From NCBI GenBank assembly GCA_030762175.1, contig JAUJEO010000019.1, forward strand, positions 4,408,001 through 4,472,000: a DNA stretch of 64,000 nt, written 5' to 3'. Shown here one piece after another: positions 49,191-62,199 of the stretch. Origin of the DNA: Metallyticus violacea. Its lineage: Eukaryota; Arthropoda; Insecta; Mantodea; Metallyticidae. The notes beneath the pieces were generated by a model that was not told where the DNA came from, searched no databases, and saw only the letters and a list, made by a program, of their open reading frames with translations. The stretch's first letter is position 1; each line of letters opens with the position of its first letter. The translations under genes were made by a program, and so were the position numbers.

Positions 49191-49985
49191 TTTTTTTTGC
49201 GTTCTTGTTTGAGATAACTTGTTCTCTCTTATTATACTAGTTTGATAGCCTCAGAGAAGCATATTATGCGCAAAGAATCTCGAAAAGAAGAAAAATTTTT
49301 TTCGAAGTTTGGCAACTTCGTTAGAATCACTTTTTTTCCGTTCTTGTTTGAGATAACTGGATCTCTTTCATTATTCTAGTTTGATAGCCTCAGAGAAGCA
49401 TATTATGCGCAAGGAATCTCGAAAAGAAAAAAATTTTTTTTCGAAGTTTGGAAACGTAGTTAGAATCACTATTTTCCGTTCTTATTTGAGATAACTAGTT
49501 CTCTTTCATTATACAATTTGATAGCCTAAGAAAAGAATATTATGCGCAAAGAATCTCGAAAAGAAAAAAATTTTTTTCGAAGTTTGGAAACTTCATTAGA
49601 ATCACTTTTTTTCCGTTCTTGTTTGAGATAACTTGTTCTCTTTCATTATACTAGTTTGATAGCCTCAGAGAAGCATATTATGCGCAAAGAATCTCGAAAA
49701 GAAGAAAAATTTTTTTCGAAGTTTGGAAACTTCGTTAGAATCACTTTTTTTCCGTTCTTATTTGAGATAACTGGTTCTCTTTCATTATACTAGTTTGATA
49801 GCCTCAGTAAAGCATATTATGCGCAAAAAATCTCGAAAAGAAAAAAAAAATTTTTCGAAGTTTGGAAACGTCTTTTGAATCACTTTTTTCCGTCCTTATT
49901 TGAGATAACTGGTTCTCTTTCATTATACTAGTTTGATAGCCTCAGAAAAGCATATTATGCGAAAAGAATCTCGAAAAGAAGAAAA
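49191..49985 (+). repeat. AGAAGC-type patch in HOR copy 2
   Basis: Same patch as at 44,489 (offset 4,702). It ends inside a chimeric unit whose A5T8 tract joins a GAAGAAAAA left part to an ACAAGC-type right part. Confidence 0.85.
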
Positions 49986-50052
49986 ATTTTTTTTCGAAGT
50001 TTGGAAACTTCGTTAGAATCACTTTTTTTCCGTTCTTATTTGAGATAACTTG
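49932..50052 (+). repeat. Deleted chimeric monomer, 121 bp (4 of 8)
   Basis: Same 19-base deletion joined to an AGAAGC-type left half (GCGAAAAG, GAAGAAAAA). One base longer because of tract length. Confidence 0.9.
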
Positions 50053-52275
50053 TTTGATAGCCTTAGACAAGCATATTATGCGCAAAGAATCTCGAAAAGA
50101 AAAAAACTTTTTTTCGAAGTTAGGAAACTTCGTTAGAATCACTTCTTTTCCGTTCTTATTTAAGATTACTGGTTCTCTTTCATTATACTAGTTTGATAGC
50201 CTCAGACAAGCATATTATGCGCAAAGAATCTCGAAAAGATTAAAATTTTATTTCGAAGTTTGGAAACTTCGTTAGAATCACTTTTTTTCCGTTCTTATTT
50301 GAAATAACTGGTTCTCTTTCATTATACTAGTTTGATAGCCTCAGAAAAGCATATTATGCGCAAAGAATCTCTAAAAGAAAAAAATTTTTTTTCGAAGTTT
50401 GGAAACTTCGTTAGAATCACTTTTTTTCCGTTCTTATTTGAGATAACTGGTTCTCTTTCATTATACTAGTTTGATAGCCTCAGAAAAGCATAGGTATGCG
50501 CAAAGAATCTCGAAAAGAAAAAAATTTTTTTTCGAAGTTTGGAAACTTCGTTAGAATCACTTTTTTTCCGTTCTTATGTGAGATAACTGGTTCTGTTTCA
50601 TTATACTAGTTTGATAGTCTCAGAAAAGCATATTATGCGCAAAGAATCTAGAAAAGAAAAAAATTTTTTTTGGAAGATTGGAAACCTCGTTAGAATCACT
50701 TTTTTTCCGTTCTAATTTGAGATAACTGGTTCTCTTTCATTATACTAGTTTGATAGCCTCAGACAAGCATATTATGCGCAAAGAATCTCGAAAAGAAAAA
50801 AATTTTTTTTCGAAGTTTGGAAACTTCCTTAGAATCACTTTTTTTCCATTCTTATTTGAGATAACTTGTTCTCTTTCATTATACTAGTTTGATAGCCTTA
50901 GACAAGCATATTATGCGCAAAGAATCTCGAAAAGAAAAAAAATTTTTTTCGAAGTTTGGAAACTTCCTTAGAATCACTTTTTTTCCATTCTTATTTGAGA
51001 TAACTTGTTCTCTTTCATTATACTAGTTTGATAGCCTTAGACAAGCATATTATGCGCAAAGAATCTCGAAAAGAAAAAAATTTTTTTTCGAAGTTTGGAA
51101 ACTTCGTTAGAATCACTTTTTTTCCGTTCTTATTTAAGATAACTTGTTCTCTTTCATTATACTATATGATAGCCTTAGACAAGCATATTATGCGCAAAGA
51201 ATCTCGAAAAGAAAAAAATTTTTTTTCGAAGTTTGGAAACTTCGTTAGAATCACTTTTTTTCCGTTCTTATTTGAGATAACTGGTTCTCTTTCATTATAC
51301 TAGTTTGATAGCCTCAGACAAGCATATTATGCGCAAAGAATCTCGAAAAGAAAAAAATTTTTTTTCGAAGTTTGGAAACTTCCTTAGAATCACTTTTTTT
51401 CCATTCTTATTTGAGATAACTTGTTCTCTTTCATTATACTTGTTTGATAGACTCAGACAAGCATATTATGCGCAAAGAATCTCGAAAAGAAAAAAATTTT
51501 TTTTCGAAGTTTGGAAACTTCGTTATAATCTCTTTTTTTCCGTTCTTATTTAAGATTACTGGTTCTCTTTCATTATACTAGTTTGATAGCCTCAGACAAG
51601 CATATTATGCGCAAAGAATCTCGAAAAGAAAAAAATTTTTTTTCGAAGTTTGGAAACTTCGTTAGAATCACTTTTTTTCCGTTCTTATTTGAGATAACTT
51701 GTTCTCTTTCATTATACTAGTTTGATAGCCTTAGACAAGCATATTATGCGCAAAGAATCTCGAAAAGAAAAATTTTTTTTTTCGAAGTTAGGAAACTTCG
51801 TTAGAATCACTTTTTTTCCGTTCTTATTTAAGATTACTGGTTCTCTTTCATTATACTAGTTTGATAGCCTCAGACTAGCATATTATGCGCAAAGAATCTC
51901 GAAAAGATTAAAATTTTATTTCGAAGTTTGGAAACTTCGTTAGAATCACTTTTTTTCCGTTCTTATTTGAGATAACTGGTTCTCTTTCATTATACTAGTT
52001 TGATAGCCTCAGAAAAGCATATTATGCGCAAAGAATCTCTAAAAGAAAAATTTTTTTTTTCGAAGTTTGGAAACTTCCTTAGAATCACTTTTTTTCCATT
52101 CTTATTTGAGATAACTTGTTCTCTTTCATTATACTTGTTTGATAGCCTTAGACAAGCATATTATGCGCAAAGAATCTCGAAAAGAAAAAATTTTTTTTTC
52201 GAAGTTTGGAAACTTCGTTATAATCACTTTTTTTCTTTCTTATTTAAGATTCCTGGTTCTCTTTCATTATACTAG

Positions 52276-52395
52276 TTTGATAGCCTCAGACAAGCATATT
52301 ATGCGCAAAGAATCTCGAAAAGAAAAAAATTTTTTTTCGAAGTTTGGAAACTTCGTTAGAATCACTTTTTTTCCGTTCTTATTTGAGATAACTTG
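52276..52395 (+). repeat. 120-bp deleted monomer (5 of 8)
   Basis: Same deletion; matches 39,990-40,109 at offset 12,286. Confidence 0.9.
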
Positions 52396-53785
52396 TTTGA
52401 TAGCCTTAGACAAGCATATTATGCGCAAAGAATCTCGAAAAGAAAAAAATTTTTTTTCGAAGTTAGGAAACTTCGTTAGAATCACTTTTTTTCCGTTCTT
52501 ATTTAAGATTACTGGTTCACTTTCATTATACTAGTTTGATAGCCTCAGACAAGCATATTATGCGCAAAGAACCTCGAAAAGATTAAAATTTTATTTCGAA
52601 GTTTGGAAACTTCGTTAGAATCACTTTTTTTCCGTTCTTATTTGAGATAACTGGTTCTCTTTCATTATACTAGTTTGATAGCCTCAGAAAAGCATATTAT
52701 GCGCAAAGAATCTCTAAAAGAAAAAAATTTTTTTTCGAAGTTTGGAAATTCGTTAGAATCACTTTTTTTCCGTTCTTATTTGAGATAACTGGTTCTCTTT
52801 CATTATACTAGTTTGATAGCCTCAGAAATGCATAGGTATGCGCAAAGAATCTCGAAAAGAAAAAAATTTTTTTTCGAAGTTTGGAAACTTCGTTAGAATC
52901 ACTTTTTTTCCGTTCTTATTTGAGATAACTGGTTCTGTTTCATTATACTAGTTTGATAATCTCAAAAAAGCATATTATGCGCAAAGAATCTAGAAAAGAA
53001 AAAAATTTTTTTTCGAAGATTGGAAACCTCGTTAGAATCACTTTTTTTCCGTTCTTATTTGAGATAACTGGTTCTCTTTCATTATACTAGTTTGATAGCC
53101 TCAGAAAAGCATAGGTATGCGCAAAGAATCTCGAAAAGAAAAAAATTTTTTTTCGAAGTTTGGAAACTTCGTTAGAATCACTTTTATTCCGTTCTTATTT
53201 CAGATAACTGGTTCTGTTTCATTATACTAGTTTGATAGTCTCAGAAAAGCATATTATGCGCAAAGAATCTAGAAAAGAAAAAAATTTTTTTTCGAAGATT
53301 GGAAACCTCGTTAGAATCACTTTTTTTCCGTTCTTATTTGAGATAACTGGTTCTCTTTCATTATACTAGTTTGATAGCCTCAGACAAGCATATTATGCGC
53401 AAAGAATCTCGAAAAGAAAAAAATTTTTTTTCGAAGTTTGGAAACTTCCTTAGAATCACTTTTTTTCCATTCTTATTTGAGATAACTTGTTCTCTTTCAT
53501 TATACTAGTTTGATAGCCTTAGACAAGCATATTATGCGCAAAGAATCTCGAAAAGAAAAAAATTTTTTTTCGAAGTTTGGAAACTTCGTTAGAATCACTT
53601 TTTTTCCGTTCTTATTTAAGATAACTTGTTCTCTTTCATTATACTATTTGATAGCCTTAGACAAGCATATTATGCGCAAAGAATCTCGAAAAGAAAAAAA
53701 TTTTTTTTCGAAGTTTGGAAACTTCGTTAGAATCACTTTTTTCCCGTTCTTATTTGAGATAACTGGTTCTCTTTCATTATACTAG

Positions 53786-53905
53786 TTTGATAGCCTCAGA
53801 CAAGCATATTATGCGCAAAGAATCTCGAAAATAAAAAAAATTTTTTTCGAAGTTTGGAAACTTCGTTAGAATCACTTTTTTTCCGTTCTTATTTGAGATA
53901 ACTTG
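53786..53905 (+). repeat. 120-bp deleted monomer (6 of 8)
   Basis: Same deletion; matches 41,500-41,619 at offset 12,286. Confidence 0.9.
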
Positions 53906-56900
53906 TTTGATAGCCTTAGACAAGCATATTATGCGCAAAGAATCTCGAAAAGAAAAAAACTTTTTTTCGAAGTTAGGAAACTTCGTTAGAATCACTTCTT
54001 TTCCGTTCTTATTTAAGATTACTGGTTCTCTTTCATTATACTAGTTTGATAGCCTCAGACAAGCATATTATGCGCAAAGAATCCCGAAAAGATTAAAATT
54101 TTATTTCGAAGTTTGGAAACTTCGTTAGAATCACTTTTTTTCCGTTCTTATTTGAGATAACTGGTTCTCTTTCATTATACTAGTTTGATAGCCTCAGAAA
54201 AGCATATTATGCGCAAAGAATCTCTAAAAGAAAAAAATTTTTTTTCGAAGTTTGGAAACTTCGTTAGAATCACTTTTTTTCCGTTCTTATTTGAGATAAC
54301 TGGTTCTCTTTCATTATACTAGTTTGATAGCCTCAGAAAAGCATAGGTATGCGCAAAGAATCTCGAAAAGAAAAAAGTTTTTTTTCGAAGTTTGGAAACT
54401 TCGTTAGAATCACTTTTTTTCCGTTCTTATGTGAGATAACTGGTTCTGTTTCATTATACTAGTTTGATAGTCTCAGAAAAGCATATTATGCGCAAAGAAT
54501 CTAGAAAAGAAAAAAATTTTTTTTGGAAGATTGGAAACCTCGTTAGAATCACTTTTTTTCCGTTCTAATTTGAGATAACTGGTTCTCTTTCATTATACTA
54601 GTTTGATAGCCTCAGACAAGCATATTATGCGCAAAGAATCTCGAAAAGAAAAAAATTTTTTTTCGAAGTTTGGAAACTTCCTTAGAATCACTTTTTTTCC
54701 ATTCTTATTTGAGATAACTTGTTCTCTTTCATTATACTAGTTTGATAGCCTTAGACAAGCATATTATGCGCAAAGAATCTCGAAAAGAAAAAAAATTTTT
54801 TTCGAAGTTTGGAAACTTCCTTAGAATCACTTTTTTTCCATTCTTATTTGAGATAACTTGTTCTCTTTCATTATACTAGTTTGATAGCCTTAGACAAGCA
54901 TATTATGCGCAAAGAATCTCGAAAAGAAAAAAATTTTTTTTCGAAGTTTGGAAACTTCGTTAGAATCACTTTTTTTCCGTTCTTATTTAAGATAACTTGT
55001 TCTCTTTCATTATACTATATGATAGCCTTAGACAAGCATATTATGCGCAAAGAATCTCGAAAAGAAAAAAATTTTTTTTCGAAGTTTGGAAACTTCGTTA
55101 GAATGACTTTTTTTCCGTTCTTATTTGAGATAACTGGTTCTCTTTCATTATACTAGTTTGATAGCCTCAGACAAGCATATTATGCGCAAAGAATCTCGAA
55201 AAGAAAAAAATTTTTTTTCGAAGTTTGGAAACTTCCTTAGAATCACTTTTTTTCCATTCTTATTTGAGATAACTTGTTCTCTTTCATTATACTTGTTTGA
55301 TAGACTCAGACAAGCATATTATGCGCAAAGAATCTCGAAAAGAAAAAAATTTTTTTTCGAAGTTTGGAAACTTCGTTATAATCTCTTTTTTTCCGTTCTT
55401 ATTTAAGATTACTGGTTCTCTTTCATTATACTAGTTTGATAGCCTCAGACAAGCATATTATGCGCAAAGAATCTCGAAAAGAAAAAAATTTTTTTTCGAA
55501 GTTTGGAAACTTCGTTAGAATCACTTTTTTTCCGTTCTTATTTGAGATAACTTGTTCTCTTTCATTATACTAGTTTGATAGCCTTAGACAAGCATATTAT
55601 GCGCAAAGAATCTCGAAAAGAAAAAATTTTTTTTTCGAAGTTAGGAAACTTCGTTAGAATCACTTTTTTTCCGTTCTTATTTAAGATTACTGGTTCTCTT
55701 TCATTATACTAGTTTGATAGCCTCAGACTAGCATATTATGCGCAAAGAATCTCGAAAAGATTAAAATTTTATTTCGAAGTTTGGAAACTTCGTTAGAATC
55801 ACTTTTTTTCCGTTCTTATTTGAGATAACTGGTTCTCTTTCATTATACTAGTTTGATAGCCTCAGAAAAGCATATTATGCGCAAAGAATCTCTAAAAGAA
55901 AAATTTTTTTTTTCGAAGTTTGGAAACTTCGTTAGAATCACTTTCTTTCCATTCTTATTTGAGATAACTTGTTCTCTTTCATTATACTTCTTTGATAGCC
56001 TTAGACAAGCATATTATGCGCAAAGAATGTCCAAAAGAAAAAAATTTTTTTTCGAAGTTTGGAAACTTCGTTAGAATCACTTTATTTCCGTTCTTATTTA
56101 AGATTACTGGTTCTCTTTCATTATACTAGTTTGATAGCCTCAGCAAGCATATTATGCGCAAAGAATCTCGAAAAGAAAAAAATTTTTTTTCGAAGTTTGG
56201 AAACTTCGTTAGAATCACTTTTTTTCCGTTCTTATTTGAGATAACTTGTTCTCTTTCATTATACTAGTTTGATAGCCTTAGACAAGCATATTATGCGCAA
56301 AGAATCTCGAAAAGAAAAAAATTTTTTTTCGAAGTTTGGAAACTTCGTTAGAATCACTTTTTTTCCGTTCTTATTTGAGATAACTGGTTATCTTTCATTA
56401 TACTAGTTTGATAGCCTCAGACAAGCATATTATGCGCAAAGAATCTCGAAAAGAAAAAAATTTTTTTTCGAAGTTTGGAAACTTCCTTAGAATCACTTTT
56501 TTTCCATTCTTATTTGAGATAACTTGTTCTCTTTCATTATACTTGTTTGATAGCCTTAGACAAGCATATTATGCGCAAAGAATCTCGAAAAGAAAAAAAT
56601 TTTTTTTCGAAGTTTGGAAACTTCGTTAGAATCACTTTTTTTCCGTTCTTATTTGAGATAACTTGTTCTCTTTCATTATACTAGTTTGATAGCCTTAGAC
56701 AAGCATATTATGCGCAAAGAATCTCGAAAAGAAAAAAATTTTTTTTCGAAGTTTGGAAACTTCGTTAGAATCACTTTTTTTCCGTTCTTATTTGAGATAA
56801 CTGGTTCTCTTTCATTATACTAGTTTGATAGCCTCAGACAAGCATATTATGCGCAAAGAATCTCGAAAAGAAAAAAATTTTTTTTCGAAGTTTGGAAACT

Positions 56901-57052
56901 TCCTTAGAATCACTTTTTTTCCATTCTTATTTGAGATAACTTGTTCTCTTTCATTATACTTGTTTGATAGCCTTAGACAAGCATATTATGCGCAAAGAAT
57001 CTCGAAAAGAAAAAAATTTTATTTCGAAGTTTGGAAACTTCGTTAGAATCAC

Positions 57053-57848
57053 TTTTTTTTGCGTTCTTGTTTGAGATAACTTGTTCTCTCTTATTATACT
57101 AGTTTGATAGCCTCAGAGAAGCATATTATGCGCAAAGAATCTCGAAAAGAAGAAAAATTTTTTTCGAAGTTTGGCAACTTCGTTAGAATCACTTTTTTTC
57201 CGTTCTTGTTTGAGATAACTGGATCTCTTTCATTATTCTAGTTTGATAGCCTCAGAGAAGCATATTATGCGCAAGGAATCTCGAAAAGAAAAAAATTTTT
57301 TTTCGAAGTTTGGAAACATAGTTAGAATCACTATTTTCCGTTCTTATTTGAGATAACTAGTTCTCTTTCATTATACAATTTGATAGCCTAAGAAAAGAAT
57401 ATTATGCGCAAAGAATCTCGAAAAGAACAAAATTTTTTTCGAAGTTTGGAAACTTCATTAGAATCACTTTTTTTCCGTTCTTGTTTGAGATAACTTGTTC
57501 TCTTTCATTATACTAATTTGATAGCCTCAGAGAAGCATATTATGCGCAAAGAATCTCGAAAAGAAGAAAAATTTTTTTCGAAGATTGGAAACTTCGTTAG
57601 AATCACTTTTTTTCCGTTCTTATTTGAGATAACTGGTTCTCTTTCATTATACTAGTTTGATAGCCTCAGTAAAGCATATTATGCGCAAAAAATCTCGAAA
57701 AGAAAAAAAAAATTTTTCGAAGTTTGGAAACGTCTTTTGAATCACTTTTTTCCGTCCTTATTTGAGATAACTGGTTCTCTTTCATTATACTAGTTTGATA
57801 GCCTCAGAAAAGCATATTATGCGAAAAGAATCTCGAAAAGAAGAAAAA
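57053..57848 (+). repeat. AGAAGC-type patch in HOR copy 4
   Basis: Same patch as in copy 2 (offset 7,862), with the same chimeric end, so it derives from the same recombination event. Confidence 0.85.
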
Positions 57849-57914
57849 TTTTTTTTCGAAGTTTGGAAACTTCGTTAGAATCACTTTTTTTCCGTTCTTA
57901 TTTGAGATAACTTG
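57794..57914 (+). repeat. Deleted chimeric monomer, 121 bp (7 of 8)
   Basis: Same chimera as 49,932-50,052, offset 7,862. Confidence 0.9.
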
Positions 57915-60900
57915 TTTGATAGCCTTAGACAAGCATATTATGCGCAAAGAATCTCGAAAAGAAAAAAACTTTTTTTCGAAGTTAGGAAACTTCGTTAGAA
58001 TCACTTCTTTTCCGTTCTTATTTAAGATTACTGGTTCTCTTTCATTATACTAGTTTGATAGCCTCAGACAAGCATATTATGCGCAAAGAATCTCGAAAAG
58101 ATTAAAATTTTATTTCGAAGTTTGGAAACTTCGTTAGAATCACTTTTTTTCCGTTCTTATTTGAGATAACTGGTTCTCTTTCATTATACTAGTTTGATAG
58201 CCTCAGAAAAGCATATTATGCGCAAAGAATCTCTAAAAGAAAAAAATTTTTTTTCGAAGTTTGGAAACTTCGTTAGAATCACTTTTTTTCCGTTCTTATT
58301 TGAGATAACTGGTTCTCTTTCATTATACTAGTTTGATAGCCTCAGAAAAGCATAGGTATGCGCAAAGAATCTCGAAAAGAAAAAAATTTTTTTTCGAAGT
58401 TTGGAAACTTCGTTAGAATCACTTTTTTTCCGTTCTTATGTGAGATAACTGGTTCTGTTTCATTATACTAGTTTGATAGTCTCAGAAAAGCATATTATGC
58501 GCAAAGAATCTAGAAAAGAATAAAATTTTTTTTGGAAGATTGGAAACCTCGTTAGAATCACTTTTTTTCCGTTCTAATTTGAGATAACTGGTTCTCTTTC
58601 ATTATACTAGTTTGATAGCCTCAGACAAGCATATTATGCGCAAAGAATCTCGAAAAGAAAAAAAATTTTTTTCGAAGTTTGGAAACTTCCTTAGAATCAC
58701 TTTTTTTCCATTCTTATTTGAGATAACTTGTTCTCTTTCATTATACTAGTTTGATAGCCTTAGACAAGCATATTATGCGCAAAGAATCTCGAAAAGAAAA
58801 AAAATTTTTTTCGAAGTTTGGAAACTTCCTTAGAATCACTTTTTTTCCATTCTTATTTGAGATAACTTGTTCTCTTTCATTATACTAGTTTGATAGCCTT
58901 AGACAAGCATATTATGCGCAAAGAATCTCGAAAAGAAAAAAATTTTTTTTCGAAGTTTGGAAACTTCGTTAGAATCACTTTTTTTCCGTTCTTATTTAAG
59001 ATAACTTGTTCTCTTTCATTATACTATATGATAGCCTTAGACAAGCATATTATGCGCAAAGAATCTCGAAAAGAAAAAAATTTTTTTTCGAAGTTTGGAA
59101 ACTTCGTTAGAATCACTTTTTTTCCGTTCTTATTTGAGATAACTGGTTCTCTTTCATTATACTAGTTTGATAGCCTCAGACAAGCATATTATGCGCAAAG
59201 AATCTCGAAAAGAAAAAAATTTTTTTTCGAAGTTTGGAAACTTCCTTAGAATCACTTTTTTTCCATTCTTATTTGAGATAACTTGTTCTCTTTCATTATA
59301 CTTGTTTGATAGACTCAGACAAGCATATTATGCGCAAAGAATCTCGAAAAGAAAAAAATTTTTTTTCGAAGTTTGGAAACTTCGTTATAATCTCTTTTTT
59401 TCCGTTCTTATTTAAGATTACTGGTTCTCTTTCATTATACTAGTTTGATAGCCTCAGACAAGCATATTATGCGCAAAGAATCTCGAAAAGAAAAAAATTT
59501 TTTTTCGAAGTTTGGAAACTTCGTTAGAATCACTTTTTTTCCGTTCTTATTTGAGATAACTTGTTCTCTTTCATTATACTAGTTTGATAGCCTTAGACAA
59601 GCATATTATGCGCAAAGAATCTCGAAAAGAAAAAATTTTTTTTTCGAAGTTAGGAAACTTCGTTAGAATCACTTTTTTTCCGTTCTTATTTAAGATTACT
59701 GGTTCTCTTTCATTATACTAGTTTGATAGCCTCAGACTAGCATATTATGCGCAAAGAATCTCGAAAAGATTAAAATTTTATTTCGAAGTTTGGAAACTTC
59801 GTTAGAATCACTTTTTTTCCGTTCTTATTTGAGATAACTGGTTCTCTTTCATTATACTAGTTTGATAGCCTCAGAAAAGCATATTATGCGCAAAGAATCT
59901 CTAAAAGAAAAATTTTTTTTTTTCGAAGTTTGGAAACTTCGTTAGAATCACTTTCTTTCCATTCTTATTTGAGATAACTTGTTCTCTTTCATTATACTTC
60001 TTTGATAGCCTTAGACAAGCATATTATGCGCAAAGAATGTCCAAAAGAAAAAAATTTTTTTTCGAAGTTTGGAAACTTCGTTAGAATCACTTTATTTCCG
60101 TTCTTATTTAAGATTACTGGTTCTCTTTCATTATACTAGTTTGATAGCCTCAGCAAGCATATTATGCGCAAAGAATCTCGAAAAGAAAAAAATTTTTTTT
60201 CGAAGTTTGGAAACTTCGTTAGAATCACTTTTTTTCCGTTCTTATTTGAGATACCTTGTTCTCTTTCATTATACTAGTTTGATAGCCTTAGACAAGCATA
60301 TTATGCGCAAAGAATCTCGAAAAGAAAAAAATTTTTTTTCGAAGTTTGGAAACTTCGTTAGAATCACTTTTTTTCCGTTCTTATTTGAGATAACTGGTTA
60401 TCTTTCATTATACTAGTTTGATAGCCTCAGACAAGCATATTATGCGCAAAGAATCTCGAAAAGAAAAAAATTTTTTTTCGAAGTTTGGAAACTTCCTTAG
60501 AATCACTTTTTTTCCATTCTTATTTGAGATAACTTGTTCTCTTTCATTATACTTGTTTGATAGCCTTAGACAAGCATATTATGCGCAAAGAATCTCGAAA
60601 AGAAAAAAATTTTTTTTCGAAGTTTGGAAACTTCGTTAGAATCACTTTTTTTCCGTTCTTATTTGAGATAACTTGTTCTCTTTCATTATACTAGTTTGAT
60701 AGCCTTAGACAAGCATATTATGCGCAAAGAATCTCGAAAAGAAAAAAATTTTTTTTCGAAGTTTGGAAACTTCGTTAGAATCACTTTTTTTCCGTTCTTA
60801 TTTGAGATAACTGGTTCTCTTTCATTATACTAGTTTGATAGCCTCAGACAAGCATATTATGCGCAAAGAATCTCGAAAAGAAAAAAATTTTTTTTCGAAG

Positions 60901-61062
60901 TTTGGAAACTTCCTTAGAATCACTTTTTTTCCATTCTTATTTGAGATAACTTGTTCTCTTTCATTATACTTGTTTGATAGCCTTAGGCAAGCATATTATG
61001 CGCAAAGAATCTCGAAAAGAAAAAAATTTTTTTTCGAAGTTTGGAAACTTCGTTAGAATCAC

Positions 61063-62079
61063 TTTTTTTTGCGTTCTTGTTTGAGATAACTTGTTCTCTC
61101 TTATTATACTAGTTTGATAGCCTCAGAGAAGCATATTATGCGCAAAGAATCTCGAAAAGAAGAAAAATTTTTTTCGAAGTTTGGCAACTTCGTTAGAATC
61201 ACTTTTTTTCCGTTCTTGTTTGAGATAACTGGATCTCTTTCATTATTCTAGTTTGATAGCCTCAGAGAAGCATATTATGCGCAAGGAATCTCGAAAAGAA
61301 AAAAATTTTTTTTCGAAGTTGGAAACGTAGTTAGAATCACTATTTTCCGTTCTTATTTGAGATAACTAGTTCTCTTTCATTATACAATTTGATAGCCTAA
61401 GAAAAGAATATTATGCGCAAAGAATCTCGAAAAGAAAAAAATTTTTTTCGAAGTTTGGAAACTTCATTAGAATCACTTTTTTTCCGTTCTTGTTTGAGAT
61501 AACTTGTTCTCTTTCATTATACTAGTTTGATAGCCTCAGAGAAGCATATTATGCGCAAAGAATCTCGAAAAGAAGAAAAATTTTTTTCGAAGTTTGGAAA
61601 CTTCGTTAGAATCACTTTTTTTCCGTTCTTATTTGAGATAACTGGTTCTCTTTCATTATACTAGTTTGATAGCCTCAGTAAAGCATATTATGCGCAAAAA
61701 ATCTCGAAAAGAAAAAAAAAATTTTTCGAAGTTTGGAAACGTCTTTTGAATCACTTTTTTCCGTCCTTATTTGAGATAACTGGTTCTCTTTCATTATACT
61801 AGTTTGATAGCCTCAAAAAGGATATTATGCGAAAAGAATCTCGAAAAGAAGAAAAATTTTTTTCGAAGTTTGGAAACTTCGTTTAAATCACTTTTTTTCC
61901 GTTCTTGTTTGAGATAACTGGTTCTCTTTCATTATGCTAGTTTGATAGCCTCAGTAAAGCATATTATGCGCAAAGAATCTCGAAAAGAAAAAAAAAATTT
62001 TTCGAAGTTTGGAAACTTCGTTAGAATCACTTTTTTTCCGTTCTTATTTGAGATAACTGGTTCTCTTTCATTATACTAC
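61063..62079 (+). repeat. Longer AGAAGC/TAAAGC patch in HOR copy 5
   Basis: Begins like the others but runs on through a GTTTAAATC unit and a CAGTAAAGC unit before ACAAGC units resume at 62,080. It either preserves the longer ancestral form or gained two units. Confidence 0.8.
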
Positions 62080-62199
62080 TTTGATAGCCTTAGACAAGCA
62101 TATTATGCGCAAAGAATCTCGAAAAGAAAAAAATTTTTTTTCGAAGTTTGGAAACTTCGTTAGAATCACTTTTTTTCCGTTCTTATTTGAGATAACTTG
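62080..62199 (+). repeat. 120-bp deleted monomer (8 of 8)
   Basis: Same deletion, but with a TTAGACAAGC left half instead of the chimeric left half seen in HOR copies 2 and 4. Confidence 0.9.

Larger units (their letters stand above)
47153..51161 (+). repeat. Higher-order repeat copy 2, 4,009 bp (29 units)
   Basis: Marker CTATATGATAG at 47,153 and 51,162. It carries the one-base deletion unit CTCAGCAAGC at about 48,279, an AGAAGC patch from 49,191 to about 49,985, and one deleted unit (49,932-50,052). The unit at 49,932 is a chimera: AGAAGC-type left half (GAAGAAAAA), ACAAGC-type right half. Confidence 0.85.
51162..55014 (+). repeat. Higher-order repeat copy 3, 3,853 bp (28 units), mosaic
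   Basis: Marker at 51,162 and 55,015. It starts like copy 2 (offset 4,009) but from about 52,050 switches to sequence matching 39.8-41.7 kb (offset 12,286). It lacks the AGAAGC patch and has two deleted units (52,276-52,395 and 53,786-53,905). Length is 28 units minus 39, matching two 19-base deletions. Confidence 0.85.
55015..59023 (+). repeat. Higher-order repeat copy 4, 4,009 bp (29 units)
   Basis: Marker at 55,015 and 59,024. It matches copy 2 at offset 7,862 throughout, including the AGAAGC patch (from 57,053) and the chimeric deleted unit at 57,794-57,914. Only scattered single-base differences are seen by eye (for example AAACATAG against AAACGTAG at about 57,315). Confidence 0.85.
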
